In this document: positions 49,739 through 59,252 of the stretch, in pieces
Layout of the letters: each line of letters begins with the position of its first letter
How positions within the stretch are numbered: position 1 is the first letter of the stretch
Source: Streptomyces sp. R28
GTDB lineage: Bacteria; Actinomycetota; Actinomycetes; Streptomycetales; Streptomycetaceae
Assembly (NCBI RefSeq): GCF_041052385.1
Contig: NZ_CP163439.1
Span: 5,817,001-5,881,000, forward strand
DNA: 64,000 nucleotides
Reading direction: 5' to 3'
Made by a program: the position numbers and the translations under genes
Notes under the pieces: generated by a model
Seen by the model: only the letters and a program-made list of their open reading frames with translations
The model's database searches: none
What the model was told of the DNA's origin: nothing

Positions 49739-50934
49739 GCGAGGACCATGACGGGCGGCGTCATCTGCACGTGCCCCACGAGCCGTCCGGGGGTCCCCTC
49801 ACGCCTTTCGGGCAGTGGGGGAGGCATGAGCCGACAGGGCGGCCGGACAAGCAACAGCCGAAGCAATCGCACGCTGGGAACGGAACTGTGAACCACGGCC
49901 CCGACGATCAGGGCCCCGAGGGGCTCGACTCGGACGAGCTGGCACTGCGCCGCATGCTGCAACACGCGGTCGAGGAGATCGAGCCGCGCGACGGCACGCT
50001 GGACCATCTGCGGCGGGCGGTGCCCGCGCGGCGGGCGCGCAAGCGGCAGGCCCTCGTCGGTATGGCGGCCGCGGCCCTCTTCGTCGGCACCGCCGTCCCG
50101 GCCCTGGTGCACGTCTCCAACTCCACCGGCTCCGACGTCAACACGGAGTACGCCGGCCACGGCGAGCAGGCCCAGGGCGGATCCGGTCAGGGCAAGGAGA
50201 CCGAGGGCGGCGAGAGCACCTCGGGCGGCTCCGCCGGCAAGACCGAGGACCAGGGCAAGGGGAGCGAGGAGGGCGAGGACAAGGGCACCGGCACCGGTCC
50301 GGGTACCGGCTCCGGAAGCCCCAGCGACCCCTTGGCGACCAGCCCGGCCGGCACAGCCGCGTGCACCGCCGACCAGCTCGGCACGGCGGGCGGGACCACG
50401 GCCCTCCCCGACCCGTCCGGCGCGGTGTACGGCACCTTCACCTTCAGCAACGTCTCCACCGTCGACTGCACGGTGAGCAGCCCGGGCACGGTGACCCTGG
50501 CCACGGCAGGAGCGGCGGACGGCAAGGTCACCGACGCTCGGCATGTCGCCGGCGACGCGGCCGCCGGCCTGCCCGACCCCGCCCAGGAGCTCACCTCGCT
50601 CGTCCTCAAGCCGGGCGACTCCTACCAGGTGAAGTTCGCCTGGGTCCCCTCGGAGACCTGCCCCACGACGAGTGACCCCAGCAGCGGCGGCACGGGCGGC
50701 AACGACCCCTCACCCACCCCGACCCCGACCGAGGACAACACCGGCACGACCGACGGCACGTCCACCGGCGGCGACACCGGCACCACCACCCAGCTGATGA
50801 GGGCGGACACCACGGCCGACGGAAGCGTCACCGTCTCCAACACGACGGAGGCGGCAGGGCCCACGGCCTCGGTGACGGTGTCCAACGCATGCGCCGGGAT
50901 CGTGTACTGGACGGGCGTGCTGGCAGGGGCGTAG
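49735..50934 (+). CDS. Single-pass membrane protein coupled to the ECF sigma factor
   Basis: Protein of 399 aa. The cytosolic N-terminus has an acidic helical segment (LALRRMLQHAVEEIEPRDGT, then LDHLRRAVPARRARKRQ) and is followed by one membrane helix (ALVGMAAAALFVGTAVPALV, about 105-125), a Gly/Glu/Ser-rich stalk, and an exported domain with two Cys (CTADQL, VDCTVSS) and a Thr/Pro-rich spacer. There is no zinc-binding anti-sigma motif. Translational coupling to the sigma gene makes a regulatory role likely. ATG 49735 overlaps the sigma TGA. Confidence 0.75.
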   Translation: MSEDHDGRRHLHVPHEPSGGPLTPFGQWGRHEPTGRPDKQQPKQSHAGNGTVNHGPDDQGPEGLDSDELALRRMLQHAVEEIEPRDGTLDHLRRAVPARRARKRQALVGMAAAALFVGTAVPALVHVSNSTGSDVNTEYAGHGEQAQGGSGQGKETEGGESTSGGSAGKTEDQGKGSEEGEDKGTGTGPGTGSGSPSDPLATSPAGTAACTADQLGTAGGTTALPDPSGAVYGTFTFSNVSTVDCTVSSPGTVTLATAGAADGKVTDARHVAGDAAAGLPDPAQELTSLVLKPGDSYQVKFAWVPSETCPTTSDPSSGGTGGNDPSPTPTPTEDNTGTTDGTSTGGDTGTTTQLMRADTTADGSVTVSNTTEAAGPTASVTVSNACAGIVYWTGVLAGA

Positions 50935-50989
50935 CCCGCGGGCGGCGCCGGCGGGCGGGCGGGCGCCTGCCGCGGCGCCGTCCCCTCTA

Positions 50990-51196
50990 GGTCGTGTCCG
51001 CAAAGTCCCGCCTGCCCCGCGACGCCTGGCACGCTCCCCCACTGCCTTGATGGCGTGGGAGGTGCCCCACTCGCCGCACCGCGCGAAAGCCCACGTACAA
51101 CCAGTACGAGGGCTTCCGCGCGGCACGCCGAGAGCACGCACCAGACGCCGCAGGGCCCGCCCTTCGGGCGGACGACGGGACTTTGCGGAAACGACC
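50990..51196. mobile_element. MITE-like element, 207 bp, IS630/Tc1 type ends
   Basis: Terminal inverted repeats of 21 bp (GGTCGTGTCCGCAAAG... at 50990-51010 and its complement at 51176-51196, 20 of 21 matching) flanked on both sides by TA (50988-50989 and 51197-51198), as expected for TA target duplication. The interior contains further hairpins, such as GAAAGCCC...GGGCTTCC, and no gene. Confidence 0.85.
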
Positions 51197-52032
51197 TAGG
51201 CGGTCGCCTTCTCCTGCGTCGGACCCTCGCTCGGTTCCCCGGGCCGGGCCGGCTCGCCTCCGTCGGTCTCTGCGTCCGGTACCAGGCCGAGCTCCGCGTC
51301 CCGTACGGACTCCACCTCGCGGCGGAGCAGGCGGAACCACATGAAGACCACGAAGCCCGCGAACACGAACCACTCGCCGGTGTAGCCGAGGTTCTGGAAC
51401 GCCTTCAGGTCGAGGCCGGTGTCGTTGGCGGTGGCCACCGGCACGGGCTTCATACCGGAGTCGGCCTTGGTGAGGGTGACCCAGGCGTCGTAGACGTCGT
51501 ACGGCACCAGGTTCACCAGTGACGCCGCGCTGATCGCCGCCGTCTGGCCGGACGGCAGGCCGCCCTGGGCGGGCACGCCGTTCTCGCCGGGCACCTCGGA
51601 CGCCTGGAGCGAGCCCGTGACCGTGACCTCGCCGGTGGGTGCGGCGGGGGCGTCGGCGCGGTCGGCGTCGCCGGGCAGCCAGCCCCGCACGACCGGCAGG
51701 GCCTTGTCCTCGTCGGTGTGCAGCAGCGTCAGGACGTAGAAGCCCTGCTTGCCGTCCAGCTCCCGGTCGGGGACGAGCAGCTGCTTGCCGTACCGGCCGC
51801 TCGCGGTGACCTTCTTGCCCACCGTCGCCTTGTCCACGGGCAGCAGCTCGGTGAGTGGACGGGCCGCCTCCTGCTGGTTCTCCGCGGCCTGCTCACCGGC
51901 GCTGCGATGGTCCGCGACCCGCGCCTCGAACCGGCTCAGCTGCCACGACCCCATGAACACGCAGAAGGGGATGGCGAGCAGCACGAAGACGTTGATTCCC
52001 CACCAACGGGGCGTCAGCAGAAACCGGTCCAC
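51196..52032 (-). CDS. SURF1-family membrane protein
   Basis: Protein of 278 aa. The N-terminal helix (WWGINVFVLLAIPFCVFMGSWQLSRF, about 10-35) has the W-Q-L-x-R motif typical of SURF1 (cytochrome oxidase assembly). A periplasm-side domain (VTASGRYGKQLLVPDRELDG, GFYVLTLLHTDEDKALPVVR, WLPGD) is followed by a C-terminal helix (WFVFAGFVVFMWFRLL). GTG 52032 has TACCGT seven bases upstream (leaderless). Its stop codon TAG lies exactly at the junction with the MITE-like element. Confidence 0.9.
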   Translation of the reverse strand: MDRFLLTPRWWGINVFVLLAIPFCVFMGSWQLSRFEARVADHRSAGEQAAENQQEAARPLTELLPVDKATVGKKVTASGRYGKQLLVPDRELDGKQGFYVLTLLHTDEDKALPVVRGWLPGDADRADAPAAPTGEVTVTGSLQASEVPGENGVPAQGGLPSGQTAAISAASLVNLVPYDVYDAWVTLTKADSGMKPVPVATANDTGLDLKAFQNLGYTGEWFVFAGFVVFMWFRLLRREVESVRDAELGLVPDAETDGGEPARPGEPSEGPTQEKATA

Positions 52033-52045
52033 GCCCTCAACGGTA
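52032..52045 (-). promoter_or_regulatory. Probable leaderless promoter -10 element
   Basis: Minus strand TACCGT (52045-52040), seven bases, GTG 52032. Confidence 0.45.
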
Positions 52046-52202
52046 CGGGGCACCCGCGCGGCCCCGGGCCGCGGGGTCAGTACCGCTCGACGAGGTGCTC
52101 CCGGCCCGCGGGCGGCTCGTACGGCTCCGGCCGGCTGCATCGATATGCGCCGCCCGGCGCGTGGCCGTGACCGTGGATGTACGGCCGCCCTCGTCGAAGA
52201 CG

Positions 52203-53027
52203 TCAGTTCCGGGTGGCTTTCAGTGAATACATCAGCGGAATCCGCGGCCGACCCGCCGGGAAGCCGTAGTAGCCGCCCTGCGCCTCGAAGGTCTCGAACC
52301 GGCGGAACAGCGAGACGTCGTGCTCGCGCAGGAACTCGATGCGCAGTCCGGCCGCCGCGAGCGCGGTCACCACCTCGCCGACCGGGTGCTGCCACTCGAC
52401 GCTGCGGTTGTTGACCGTGTCGGTGCTGTCGGACCCGTACGTGCCGGGGATGTCGTACACCTGGGCGTCGCGGTCGAAGTAGTCGCGGACGATCCGGGAG
52501 CCCGTCTCGTCGTCGAGGACGTCGGTGAAGGGGTGGAACTCGGCGAGGTAGAGGAACCCGCCCGGCGCGACGAGCGAGGCCGCCGTCTCGGCCCAGCGGC
52601 GGATGTCGGGCAGCCAGCACAGGGCGCCCCCGCCGGTGTAGACGATGTCGTACGCGGGGTCCGGCACCGCTTCCACCGCGTCGTACACGTCGGCCGCGAC
52701 GAAGGCCGCCCGGTCCTGACCGAGGCCGAGGTCGGCGGCGAGCGAGCGGGCCACGTCCACCGCGGGTTCGGAGAAGTCGAGGCCGACCACGCGGGCGGCG
52801 CCGTGCCGGGCCCAGGACAGGGTGTCGAGGCCCATGTGGCACTGCAGATGCAGCAGCGACCTGCCCGTGACGTCCCCCACCTCGGCCAGTTCGAAGTCGC
52901 GCAGCGCGTCGGCGCCGGCACGGAAGCCGTCGAGGTCGTAGAAGGAGCCCGCCGCGTGCAGGGGGACACGTTCGTCCCAGAGGGCGCGGTTGGCATCATT
53001 CCAGTCTGTGGGTGTGGCGGAGTGCAT
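52203..53027 (-). CDS. Class I SAM-dependent methyltransferase
   Basis: Protein of 274 aa. SAM-binding motif I is modified (SLLHLQCHMGLDTLSWAR, about 60-77), with the acidic residue of motif II in VVGLDFSEPAVDVAR and the later YDIVYTGGGALCWL. The start WNDANRALWDERVPLHA and the YYGFPAGRPRIPLMYSL end are typical of a common actinomycete family of unknown substrate. ATG 53027 is preferred (TAACTT seven bases upstream). It is divergent from the S9 peptidase, with overlapping promoter regions of 70 bases. Confidence 0.88.
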   Translation of the reverse strand: MHSATPTDWNDANRALWDERVPLHAAGSFYDLDGFRAGADALRDFELAEVGDVTGRSLLHLQCHMGLDTLSWARHGAARVVGLDFSEPAVDVARSLAADLGLGQDRAAFVAADVYDAVEAVPDPAYDIVYTGGGALCWLPDIRRWAETAASLVAPGGFLYLAEFHPFTDVLDDETGSRIVRDYFDRDAQVYDIPGTYGSDSTDTVNNRSVEWQHPVGEVVTALAAAGLRIEFLREHDVSLFRRFETFEAQGGYYGFPAGRPRIPLMYSLKATRN

Positions 53028-53098
53028 GGTCGAGAAGTTATCCACAGGCTGGGGACCTCGCCAGCCAATTGTCGGCCGGGCCAGGCACTATGGGGCCA
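53027..53098. promoter_or_regulatory. Divergent leaderless promoter region
   Basis: Minus strand: TAACTT (53040-53035) seven bases before ATG 53027. Plus strand: CACTAT (53086-53091) six bases before ATG 53098. Neither gene has a ribosome binding site. Confidence 0.45.
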
Positions 53099-54936
53099 TG
53101 ACTGAGAGCCACGGGTCCGATTCGCGGGATCACCACAACCAGAACAAGGACATGCCGGACTGGGAGAAGCGCTTCAGGGCGCCTCGGGTGTCGCTGCCCG
53201 ACTGGGCGGAGGACGCCCCGGACCGCTCCTTGTTCGTGTCGAACGCCACAGGGACGTACGAGCTGTACGCCTGGGACCGGTCGACGGGCGAGCAGCGCCA
53301 GGTGACCGACCGGCCGAACGGCACGACGGACGGCGTGCTCACCCCGGACGGCGCGTGGATCTGGTGGTTCGACGACAAGGACGGCGACGAATTCGGCGTC
53401 TGGCGCCGCCAGCGGTTCGGCGGCGGCGAGGACGAGCTCGCGGCGCCGGGCCTGGACCCCTCGTACCCGGCGGGCCTCGCCCTGGGCCGGGACGGCCGTA
53501 CGGCGATCGTGGGCCGCTCGACGGACGAGGACGGTACGACGATCCACCTGGCCCGCACCGGCGAGCCCCCGCTGGAGATCTACCGCCACCGCGAGTCCGC
53601 GGGCGTCGGCGACCTCTCGCACGACGGCACGCTGATCGCCATCGAGCACACCGAGCACGGCGACGCGATGCACTCGGCGCTGCGTGTGGTGCGCCCCGAC
53701 GGCACGACGGTCGCGGAACTCGACGACACCAAGGGCGGCGCGCAGGAACTGGGCCTGGAGGTCCTGGGCTTCGCCCCGGTGGAGGGCGACGCGCGCCTGC
53801 TCATCGGCCACCAGAGGCGCGGCCGCTGGGAGCCGCTGGTGTGGGACGTGGCGACGGGGGAGGAGACGGACCTCGCGCTGGAGCTGCCCGGTGACGTGAG
53901 CGCCGAGTGGTATCCCGACGGCGCCGGTCTGCTGATCGCGCACAGCTTCGAGGCCCGCAGCGAGCTGTTCCGCTACGACCTGGCCCGGCGCGAGCTGGTG
54001 CGGATCCCGACCCCGGCGGGCTCGGTGTCGGGGGCGTCGGCCCGCCCGGACGGCAGTGTGGAGTACCTGTGGTCGTCGGCCGCGGAGCCGTCGGCGGTGC
54101 GCTCGACGACGGGCCGCGTGGTGCTGGACCCGCCCGGCATGAAGTCCCCCGGCTCGGTTCCGGTGGAGGATGTGTGGGTGCAGGGCCCGGGCGGCCGCAT
54201 CCACGCCCTGGTGCAGCGGCCGGAGGGCGCCGAGGGCCCGCTCCCGACGGTGTTCGACATCCATGGCGGTCCGACCTGGCACGACAGCGACTCGTTCGCG
54301 GCGGGCCCGGCGGCCTGGGTGGACCATGGGTACGCGGTGGTGCGGGTCAACTACCGCGGCTCGACGGGCTACGGGCGCGCGTGGACGGACGCGCTCAAGC
54401 ACCGGGTGGGGCTGATCGAGCTGGAGGACATCGCGGCGGTGCGGGAGTGGGCGGTGACGTCCGGCCTCGCCGATCCGGCCCGCCTGATCCTGACCGGCGG
54501 TTCGTGGGGCGGCTACCTCACCCTCCTCGGCATCGGCACCCAGCCGCACGCGTGGACCCTGGGCATCGCGGCGGTCCCGGTCGCCGACTACGTCACGGCG
54601 TACCACGACGAGATGGAGTCACTGAAGGCCCTGGACCGCACCCTGCTGGGCGGCACACCGGAGGAGGTGCCGGAGCGCTTCGAGGCGTCGTCACCGCTGA
54701 CGTACGTCGACCAGGTCACGGCGCCGGTCTACATCTCGGCAGGCGTGAACGACCCGCGCTGCCCGATCCGGCAGATCGACAACTATGTGAAGCGGCTGGA
54801 GGCCCGGGAGGCGGTCCACGAGGTGTACCGCTACGACGCCGGGCACGGCTCGCTGGTGGTGGACGAGCGGATCAAGCAGGTGCGGCTGGAACTGGACTTC
54901 GCGGAGCGCCACTTGAAGGTGCCGCACCAGCCGTAG
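53098..54936 (+). CDS. S9-family prolyl oligopeptidase-like serine peptidase
   Basis: Protein of 612 aa. The N-terminal beta-propeller (about 40-360; repeats such as GVLTPDGAWIWWFDD, VGDLSHDGTLIAIEH) is followed by an alpha/beta-hydrolase domain. Catalytic residues: Ser in LTGGSWGGYLTLL (about 466), Asp in GVNDPRCP (about 554) and His in YDAGHGSL (about 585). FDIHGGPTWHD forms the oxyanion region. It would cleave short peptides in the cytosol; no signal peptide is seen. Probably leaderless from ATG 53098. Confidence 0.95.
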   Translation: MTESHGSDSRDHHNQNKDMPDWEKRFRAPRVSLPDWAEDAPDRSLFVSNATGTYELYAWDRSTGEQRQVTDRPNGTTDGVLTPDGAWIWWFDDKDGDEFGVWRRQRFGGGEDELAAPGLDPSYPAGLALGRDGRTAIVGRSTDEDGTTIHLARTGEPPLEIYRHRESAGVGDLSHDGTLIAIEHTEHGDAMHSALRVVRPDGTTVAELDDTKGGAQELGLEVLGFAPVEGDARLLIGHQRRGRWEPLVWDVATGEETDLALELPGDVSAEWYPDGAGLLIAHSFEARSELFRYDLARRELVRIPTPAGSVSGASARPDGSVEYLWSSAAEPSAVRSTTGRVVLDPPGMKSPGSVPVEDVWVQGPGGRIHALVQRPEGAEGPLPTVFDIHGGPTWHDSDSFAAGPAAWVDHGYAVVRVNYRGSTGYGRAWTDALKHRVGLIELEDIAAVREWAVTSGLADPARLILTGGSWGGYLTLLGIGTQPHAWTLGIAAVPVADYVTAYHDEMESLKALDRTLLGGTPEEVPERFEASSPLTYVDQVTAPVYISAGVNDPRCPIRQIDNYVKRLEAREAVHEVYRYDAGHGSLVVDERIKQVRLELDFAERHLKVPHQP

Positions 54937-54973
54937 TCCGGTTCGGCGTGGCCGGGGGCCGCGAGCCCCCGGC

Positions 54974-56965
54974 CTACGCTCCCGCCCGCTCCCGCGACCG
55001 CCGCCCCAGCAGCTCCGCCAACCCCCGCCGCGTGGCGGCCAGTACCACCCGGTCCTCCTTGTGGAGGACGTAGTCGTCGGACAGGTCCCACACCCACCCC
55101 GGCGCACCGCCCGCCCGGCCGTCCTCGTACGCCTCCTCCACCGCCGGTTCCTCCCGGCGATCGTCGCGGCGTTCGTCCCGCCCGGTCCGGTCCAGCGCCA
55201 GCACCCGCCAGGCACCCGCCTGGAAGGCCTGGCCGACGGTCTTGTCCTCCAGTTGCGGATGACCGGCCACGTCCATCGCCGCGAACAGCAGCACCCGCCG
55301 CTCGACGGGAATGGCCCCCAGGATCTGACGGCCCATCATCGCCCCGGCGAACGCGGGCGCGGCCAGATGCGTCACGCTCCGGCTGCGGGTGGACGCGTAG
55401 GGGTGCGCGGCACGCAGGGTGCGGTAGACGGCGGTGGCGAAGTCGTCGTCGTACAGGCGCAGGACCACGCGGAGGTCGGGGCGGACGGAGCGCGCGTACA
55501 GGGCGGCTTCGAGGTTGGTCGTGTCCGCGCTGGTCACGGCCAGCAGCGCGTGCGCACGGTGGATCTTGGCCGCCTCCAGGACGCCTTCCTGAGTGACGTC
55601 CCCGAGCACCACCGGCACCCGCAGCCGGCGCGCCGTCGCCAGCCCGCGCGCGTCGGGGTCGGCCTCGACGCACACCACGGGGATGTGCAGTTCCCGCAGC
55701 CGCGTCAGCACCCGGGTGCCGATCTTGCCCAGTCCGAGCAGAACCACATGGCCGCCCAGCCCACGCGGCGGTTTGCGCAGGGCGGACGCGGTACGGAACG
55801 TGCCCAGTGCCTCCAGCACCGCCGCCAGCAGTACCGGAAGCAGCAGCAGACCCATCAGCCCGGACAGGAGCTGGAGGATCTGACGGGCCAGGCTCTGGTG
55901 GAGCGCGGGTTCGTTGATGGCGAAGAGGTCGAGGAGGGTCATGTAGGTGGCGTACAGGGGGTGTTCCCCGGTCACCACCATCAGCGCCACGGCCAGCGCC
56001 GCCACACACCCCACCAGTCCGGCCAGCGACCACCGCAACCGCCGCGAGAACAGCGAGGCGAACGACGGTACGACGCCCCGCCCTCCGCGGTTCGACGGCA
56101 TCGACGGGCCGGCGTACGACACCTGCTCCAGGAGGACCGTGCCACGCCCTCTGGCCCCCTGCACCGCAGCCGCGTCCGGCAGCAGCAGCGGGCCCTGCTC
56201 GCCACCGCCGTCCGAACCGTCCGAACCGCCTGTTCCGGACGGGCCGTTGACGGTCGTGGACAGCAGGGCCAGCGTGACCAGCCCGGAAGGAGGCGCCTGA
56301 CCGGGCCGCAGCGGAGGGCGTTCCACCGCGCGCAGCAGCAGGCCGTCCGTCTGCACGACCTTGGTGGTGCCGGCGACGGCGGAGGCGGCCAGCGCGGGGG
56401 CGGCCGTATCGGCGTCGGACAGGACGGTCGTGGAGGCGTCCAGACCGGCGTCGTCGGCACCCGTCGCCAACGTGGCCGCCTGGTCGAGGAGTTCCTCGAT
56501 GTGCTGGCCCAACCGGCGGTTGTAGAGGCGCAGGACGAGTCGGAGGCGGGGGTTGAGGCGGCGGGCGGTGAGGGCGGCGCGGATGTTGGTCTCGTCGTCC
56601 TCATAGACGAGGGCGAGCGCGGCGGCCCGTTCCACGCCCGCGTCGGCGAACGCCTCCTCGGTGGCCTCGGCGGCCTCCACCACCCGTACGTTCCCGGTGG
56701 GTTCGCCGGCGCCGCCGACCCCGCCGCCCGCCCGGTTCACGGCCGCGGTCACCACCCGGTCGAGCAGCGCCGCCGACGCGGCCCGGGCCCGGCCCACGAC
56801 CGGTGGCCGTACCGTGCGCTCGGAGGGCGGCACGACGAGCGTGACCTGTTCGCCGTACACCCCGCGCAACTCGGCGGCCAGCCGGTGCGCGAGCCCGTCG
56901 TCGCCGCACACCACCATGTGTGCGGCCGTGTCACTCCCTGAGCCCTGATTCGGAACGCTCGCCAC
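54974..56965 (-). CDS. TrkA-N/RCK-domain membrane protein (K+ channel-like)
   Basis: Protein of 663 aa. The first NAD-binding-like domain is at the N-terminus (HMVVCGDDGLAHRLAAELRG; INIRAALTARRLNP-like). A membrane part at about 305-390 (LAGLVGCVAALAVALMVVTG; pore-like region; LQLLSGLMGLLLLPVLLAAV) and a complete second Rossmann domain follow (HVVLLGLGKIGTRVLTRLRE, VEADPDARGLATARR, NLEAALYARSV). The layout resembles CASTOR/TrkA-type ion channel regulators, though no canonical selectivity filter TVGYG is visible. GTG 56965. It is divergent from the YcgR-like permease gene. Confidence 0.82.
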   Translation of the reverse strand: MASVPNQGSGSDTAAHMVVCGDDGLAHRLAAELRGVYGEQVTLVVPPSERTVRPPVVGRARAASAALLDRVVTAAVNRAGGGVGGAGEPTGNVRVVEAAEATEEAFADAGVERAAALALVYEDDETNIRAALTARRLNPRLRLVLRLYNRRLGQHIEELLDQAATLATGADDAGLDASTTVLSDADTAAPALAASAVAGTTKVVQTDGLLLRAVERPPLRPGQAPPSGLVTLALLSTTVNGPSGTGGSDGSDGGGEQGPLLLPDAAAVQGARGRGTVLLEQVSYAGPSMPSNRGGRGVVPSFASLFSRRLRWSLAGLVGCVAALAVALMVVTGEHPLYATYMTLLDLFAINEPALHQSLARQILQLLSGLMGLLLLPVLLAAVLEALGTFRTASALRKPPRGLGGHVVLLGLGKIGTRVLTRLRELHIPVVCVEADPDARGLATARRLRVPVVLGDVTQEGVLEAAKIHRAHALLAVTSADTTNLEAALYARSVRPDLRVVLRLYDDDFATAVYRTLRAAHPYASTRSRSVTHLAAPAFAGAMMGRQILGAIPVERRVLLFAAMDVAGHPQLEDKTVGQAFQAGAWRVLALDRTGRDERRDDRREEPAVEEAYEDGRAGGAPGWVWDLSDDYVLHKEDRVVLAATRRGLAELLGRRSRERAGA

Positions 56966-57099
56966 AAGGGGAAAGAGTGCCTCACCGGGACGGGTGGTTC
57001 CACCGGCGCCCCCTCGGAAGCTGAACGCCCGCGCCCGGCCGGCCGTATGAATGGGGAGGGAAACCAGCGCCCTTCCGCACCACCGGAGGTACCTCGCCC

Positions 57100-58152
57100 G
57101 TGGCGATCACCAAGCCCGTCCCGCAGCGGACCGACGACCGCAGGGACCCGGAAGGGGCCTGGAAACCGGAGCGGGCCGGCGAGCCGAGCCCGGCGGATGA
57201 GGGCCGGCACCTCAACTCCGCCCTCCTCCTCACCATGCTCATGCTCGTGCTGGTGCTGCTCCAGAGCCCGATCCGCCGCGCCCTCGCCGCACCCGTGATG
57301 CAGAGCTGGACGACGGTGTTCGTCGCGGTGATGGTCCAGGCGCTGCCGTTCCTGGTGCTGGGGGTGCTGCTCTCGGCGGGGATCGCGGTGTTCGTGCCGC
57401 CGTCCTTCTTCGCCCGCGCCCTGCCCCGCCGTCCCGCCCTCGCCGTCCCGGTCGCCGGAGCGGCGGGCGCGGTGCTGCCCGGCTGCGAGTGCGCGTCCGT
57501 GCCGGTGGCCGGAGCGCTGGTCCGGCGCGGAGTCACCCCGGCCGCGGCGCTGACGTTCCTGCTGTCCGCACCGGCGATCAACCCGATCGTGCTGACGGCG
57601 ACGGCCGTGGCCTTCCCCGGCCATCCGGAGATGGTCCTCGCCCGCCTGATCGCCAGCCTGCTCGTGGCCTGCGCGATGGGCTGGCTGTGGCTGCGCCTCG
57701 GCCGTACCGACTGGCTGCGACCGCCCTCCCACCTGTCCTACGACGGCCAGAGCAAGGGCGAGGCCTTCTGGGGCTCCGTCCGGCACGACGTGATGCACGC
57801 GGGCGGCTTCCTGGTGGTCGGCGCGATGGCGGCGGCGACCCTCAAGGCGGTGGCCCCGGAGAGCTGGCTGCGCACGGCGGCCGGCAACCCGGTGCTGGCG
57901 GTCCTCGCCCTCGCGGTCCTCGCCGTGGTGCTGTCGATCTGCTCGGAGGCGGACGCGTTCGTGGCGGCGTCGCTGTCGCAGTTCTCGCTCACGGCCCGCC
58001 TCACCTTCCTCGTCGTGGGCCCGATGATCGACCTGAAGCTGTTCGCCATGCAGGCGGGCACCTTCGGCCGCGCCTTCGCCCTGCGCTTCGCACCGGCCAC
58101 GTTCGCGCTGGCCGTGGTCGTGTCGGTGCTCACGGGGGCGGTGATCCTGTGA
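57100..58152 (+). CDS. Predicted permease of the UPF0718/YcgR (DUF318) family
   Basis: Protein of 350 aa with about eight membrane segments. The motif GAVLPGCECASVPVAGALVR with paired Cys (about 128-130) and the later ICSEADAFVAASL are hallmarks of the ArsP/YcgR permeases, where cysteines may bind metal or metalloid. GTG 57100 follows GGAGG by 10 bases. It is coupled (GTGA) to the TIGR03943 gene. The pair equals Bacillus YcgR-YcgQ, whose cargo is not settled. Confidence 0.9.
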   Translation: MAITKPVPQRTDDRRDPEGAWKPERAGEPSPADEGRHLNSALLLTMLMLVLVLLQSPIRRALAAPVMQSWTTVFVAVMVQALPFLVLGVLLSAGIAVFVPPSFFARALPRRPALAVPVAGAAGAVLPGCECASVPVAGALVRRGVTPAAALTFLLSAPAINPIVLTATAVAFPGHPEMVLARLIASLLVACAMGWLWLRLGRTDWLRPPSHLSYDGQSKGEAFWGSVRHDVMHAGGFLVVGAMAAATLKAVAPESWLRTAAGNPVLAVLALAVLAVVLSICSEADAFVAASLSQFSLTARLTFLVVGPMIDLKLFAMQAGTFGRAFALRFAPATFALAVVVSVLTGAVIL

Positions 58153-58922
58153 ACCGCCAGGCCCAGGCCGCGGTCCTGTTCCTGCTGGGGGCGTCCCTCC
58201 TGCACGCCGCCACGACCGACCTCTATCTGCGCTACGTCAAACAGGGCCTGCGCCCGCTGGTGCTGGCGTCCGGCGCGGTGCTGATCGCGGCGGCGCTGGC
58301 GACGGTCTGGTACGAGCGGAAGCGGACGCGGACACGGGCGCAGAAGCAGCGCGAGGCCGATCCGGACGCGCGACACGATGCCGATCAGGACCTCCACACG
58401 GAGGCCCACGCCCACCGCGAACCCCGAGTCGCCTGGCTCCTCGTCCTCCCCCTCTTCGCCCTGATCCTGGTGGCCCCGCCCGCCCTCGGCTCCTACAGCG
58501 CGACCCGCGCCGGTACGGCTCTCCAGGAACCCCTCGCCTATCCGTCCCTCCCCACCGCAGACCCGCTGCCCCTCAGCGTGGTCGACTACGCGGGCCGCGC
58601 CGTCTACGACCACGGCCGCACCCTCCACGACCGCCGCGTCCAGCTCACCGGCTTCCTGGCCCTGGACCGCGACGGCACCCCCTACCTCGTCCGTATGGCC
58701 CTCAACTGCTGCGCCGCCGACGCCCAGCCGGTCAAGGTCGCCCTCACCGGCCGGATCCCCCCGGTCCTTCAGCCGGACACCTGGCTCCAGATCACCGGCA
58801 CCTACACCCCGCGCCGCGCCAAGGACCCGGTCAACGGCGGCCCGATCCCGTTCATCGAGGTCACGGAGGCGAAACCGGTGGCGGAGCCGACGGACCCGTA
58901 CGACGAGAGCTGGAACAACTGA
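58149..58922 (+). CDS. TIGR03943/YcgQ-family membrane protein
   Basis: Protein of 257 aa. Three hydrophobic segments (AQAAVLFLLGASLLHAA, LVLASGAVLIAAALATVW, WLLVLPLFALILVAPPAL) with a His/Asp-rich cytosolic loop between them (DARHDADQDLHTEAHAHREP, candidate metal ligands). The exported OB-like domain carries the conserved RMALNCCAADAQPV with vicinal cysteines. GTG 58149 overlaps the permease stop. It probably works with the permease in metal handling. Confidence 0.88.
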   Translation: MNRQAQAAVLFLLGASLLHAATTDLYLRYVKQGLRPLVLASGAVLIAAALATVWYERKRTRTRAQKQREADPDARHDADQDLHTEAHAHREPRVAWLLVLPLFALILVAPPALGSYSATRAGTALQEPLAYPSLPTADPLPLSVVDYAGRAVYDHGRTLHDRRVQLTGFLALDRDGTPYLVRMALNCCAADAQPVKVALTGRIPPVLQPDTWLQITGTYTPRRAKDPVNGGPIPFIEVTEAKPVAEPTDPYDESWNN

Positions 58923-59250
58923 CGTAGCCCGCCCTCGATACCCCGCCCTCGACACCCCGTCCCGGGCACCCCGCCCCCGGCACCCCGCGTACCCCTGACC
59001 CCCTGGGGGGCAAGGGGCCGCTGTGACGACTCCGCCCGTGCGTCACCGCCCGCCTCGGCGACCCAGAACCGCACCTTCCCGCCGGCGCAACTCCCGGATC
59101 ATTTCTGCGAGTTCGATCACTTGGAGATCGTGGCGGCGCGCACGAGGTGCGGCAGCCCCCTGCGTCGGACCTTCGCGAACCTCCCCCCCCGCTGCACCGC
59201 TGACCGGATGGCCCCTTGCCGTCGCCGGGGAGTCCCCCTACTGTGAACCA
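58923..59250. other. Gene-free gap with CACCCCG repeats
   Basis: Starts with irregular 13-14-nt repeats around ACCCCG (GATACCCCG, GACACCCCG, GGCACCCCG twice). The rest shows no convincing gene or tRNA. Confidence 0.6.
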
Positions 59251-59252
59251 CA

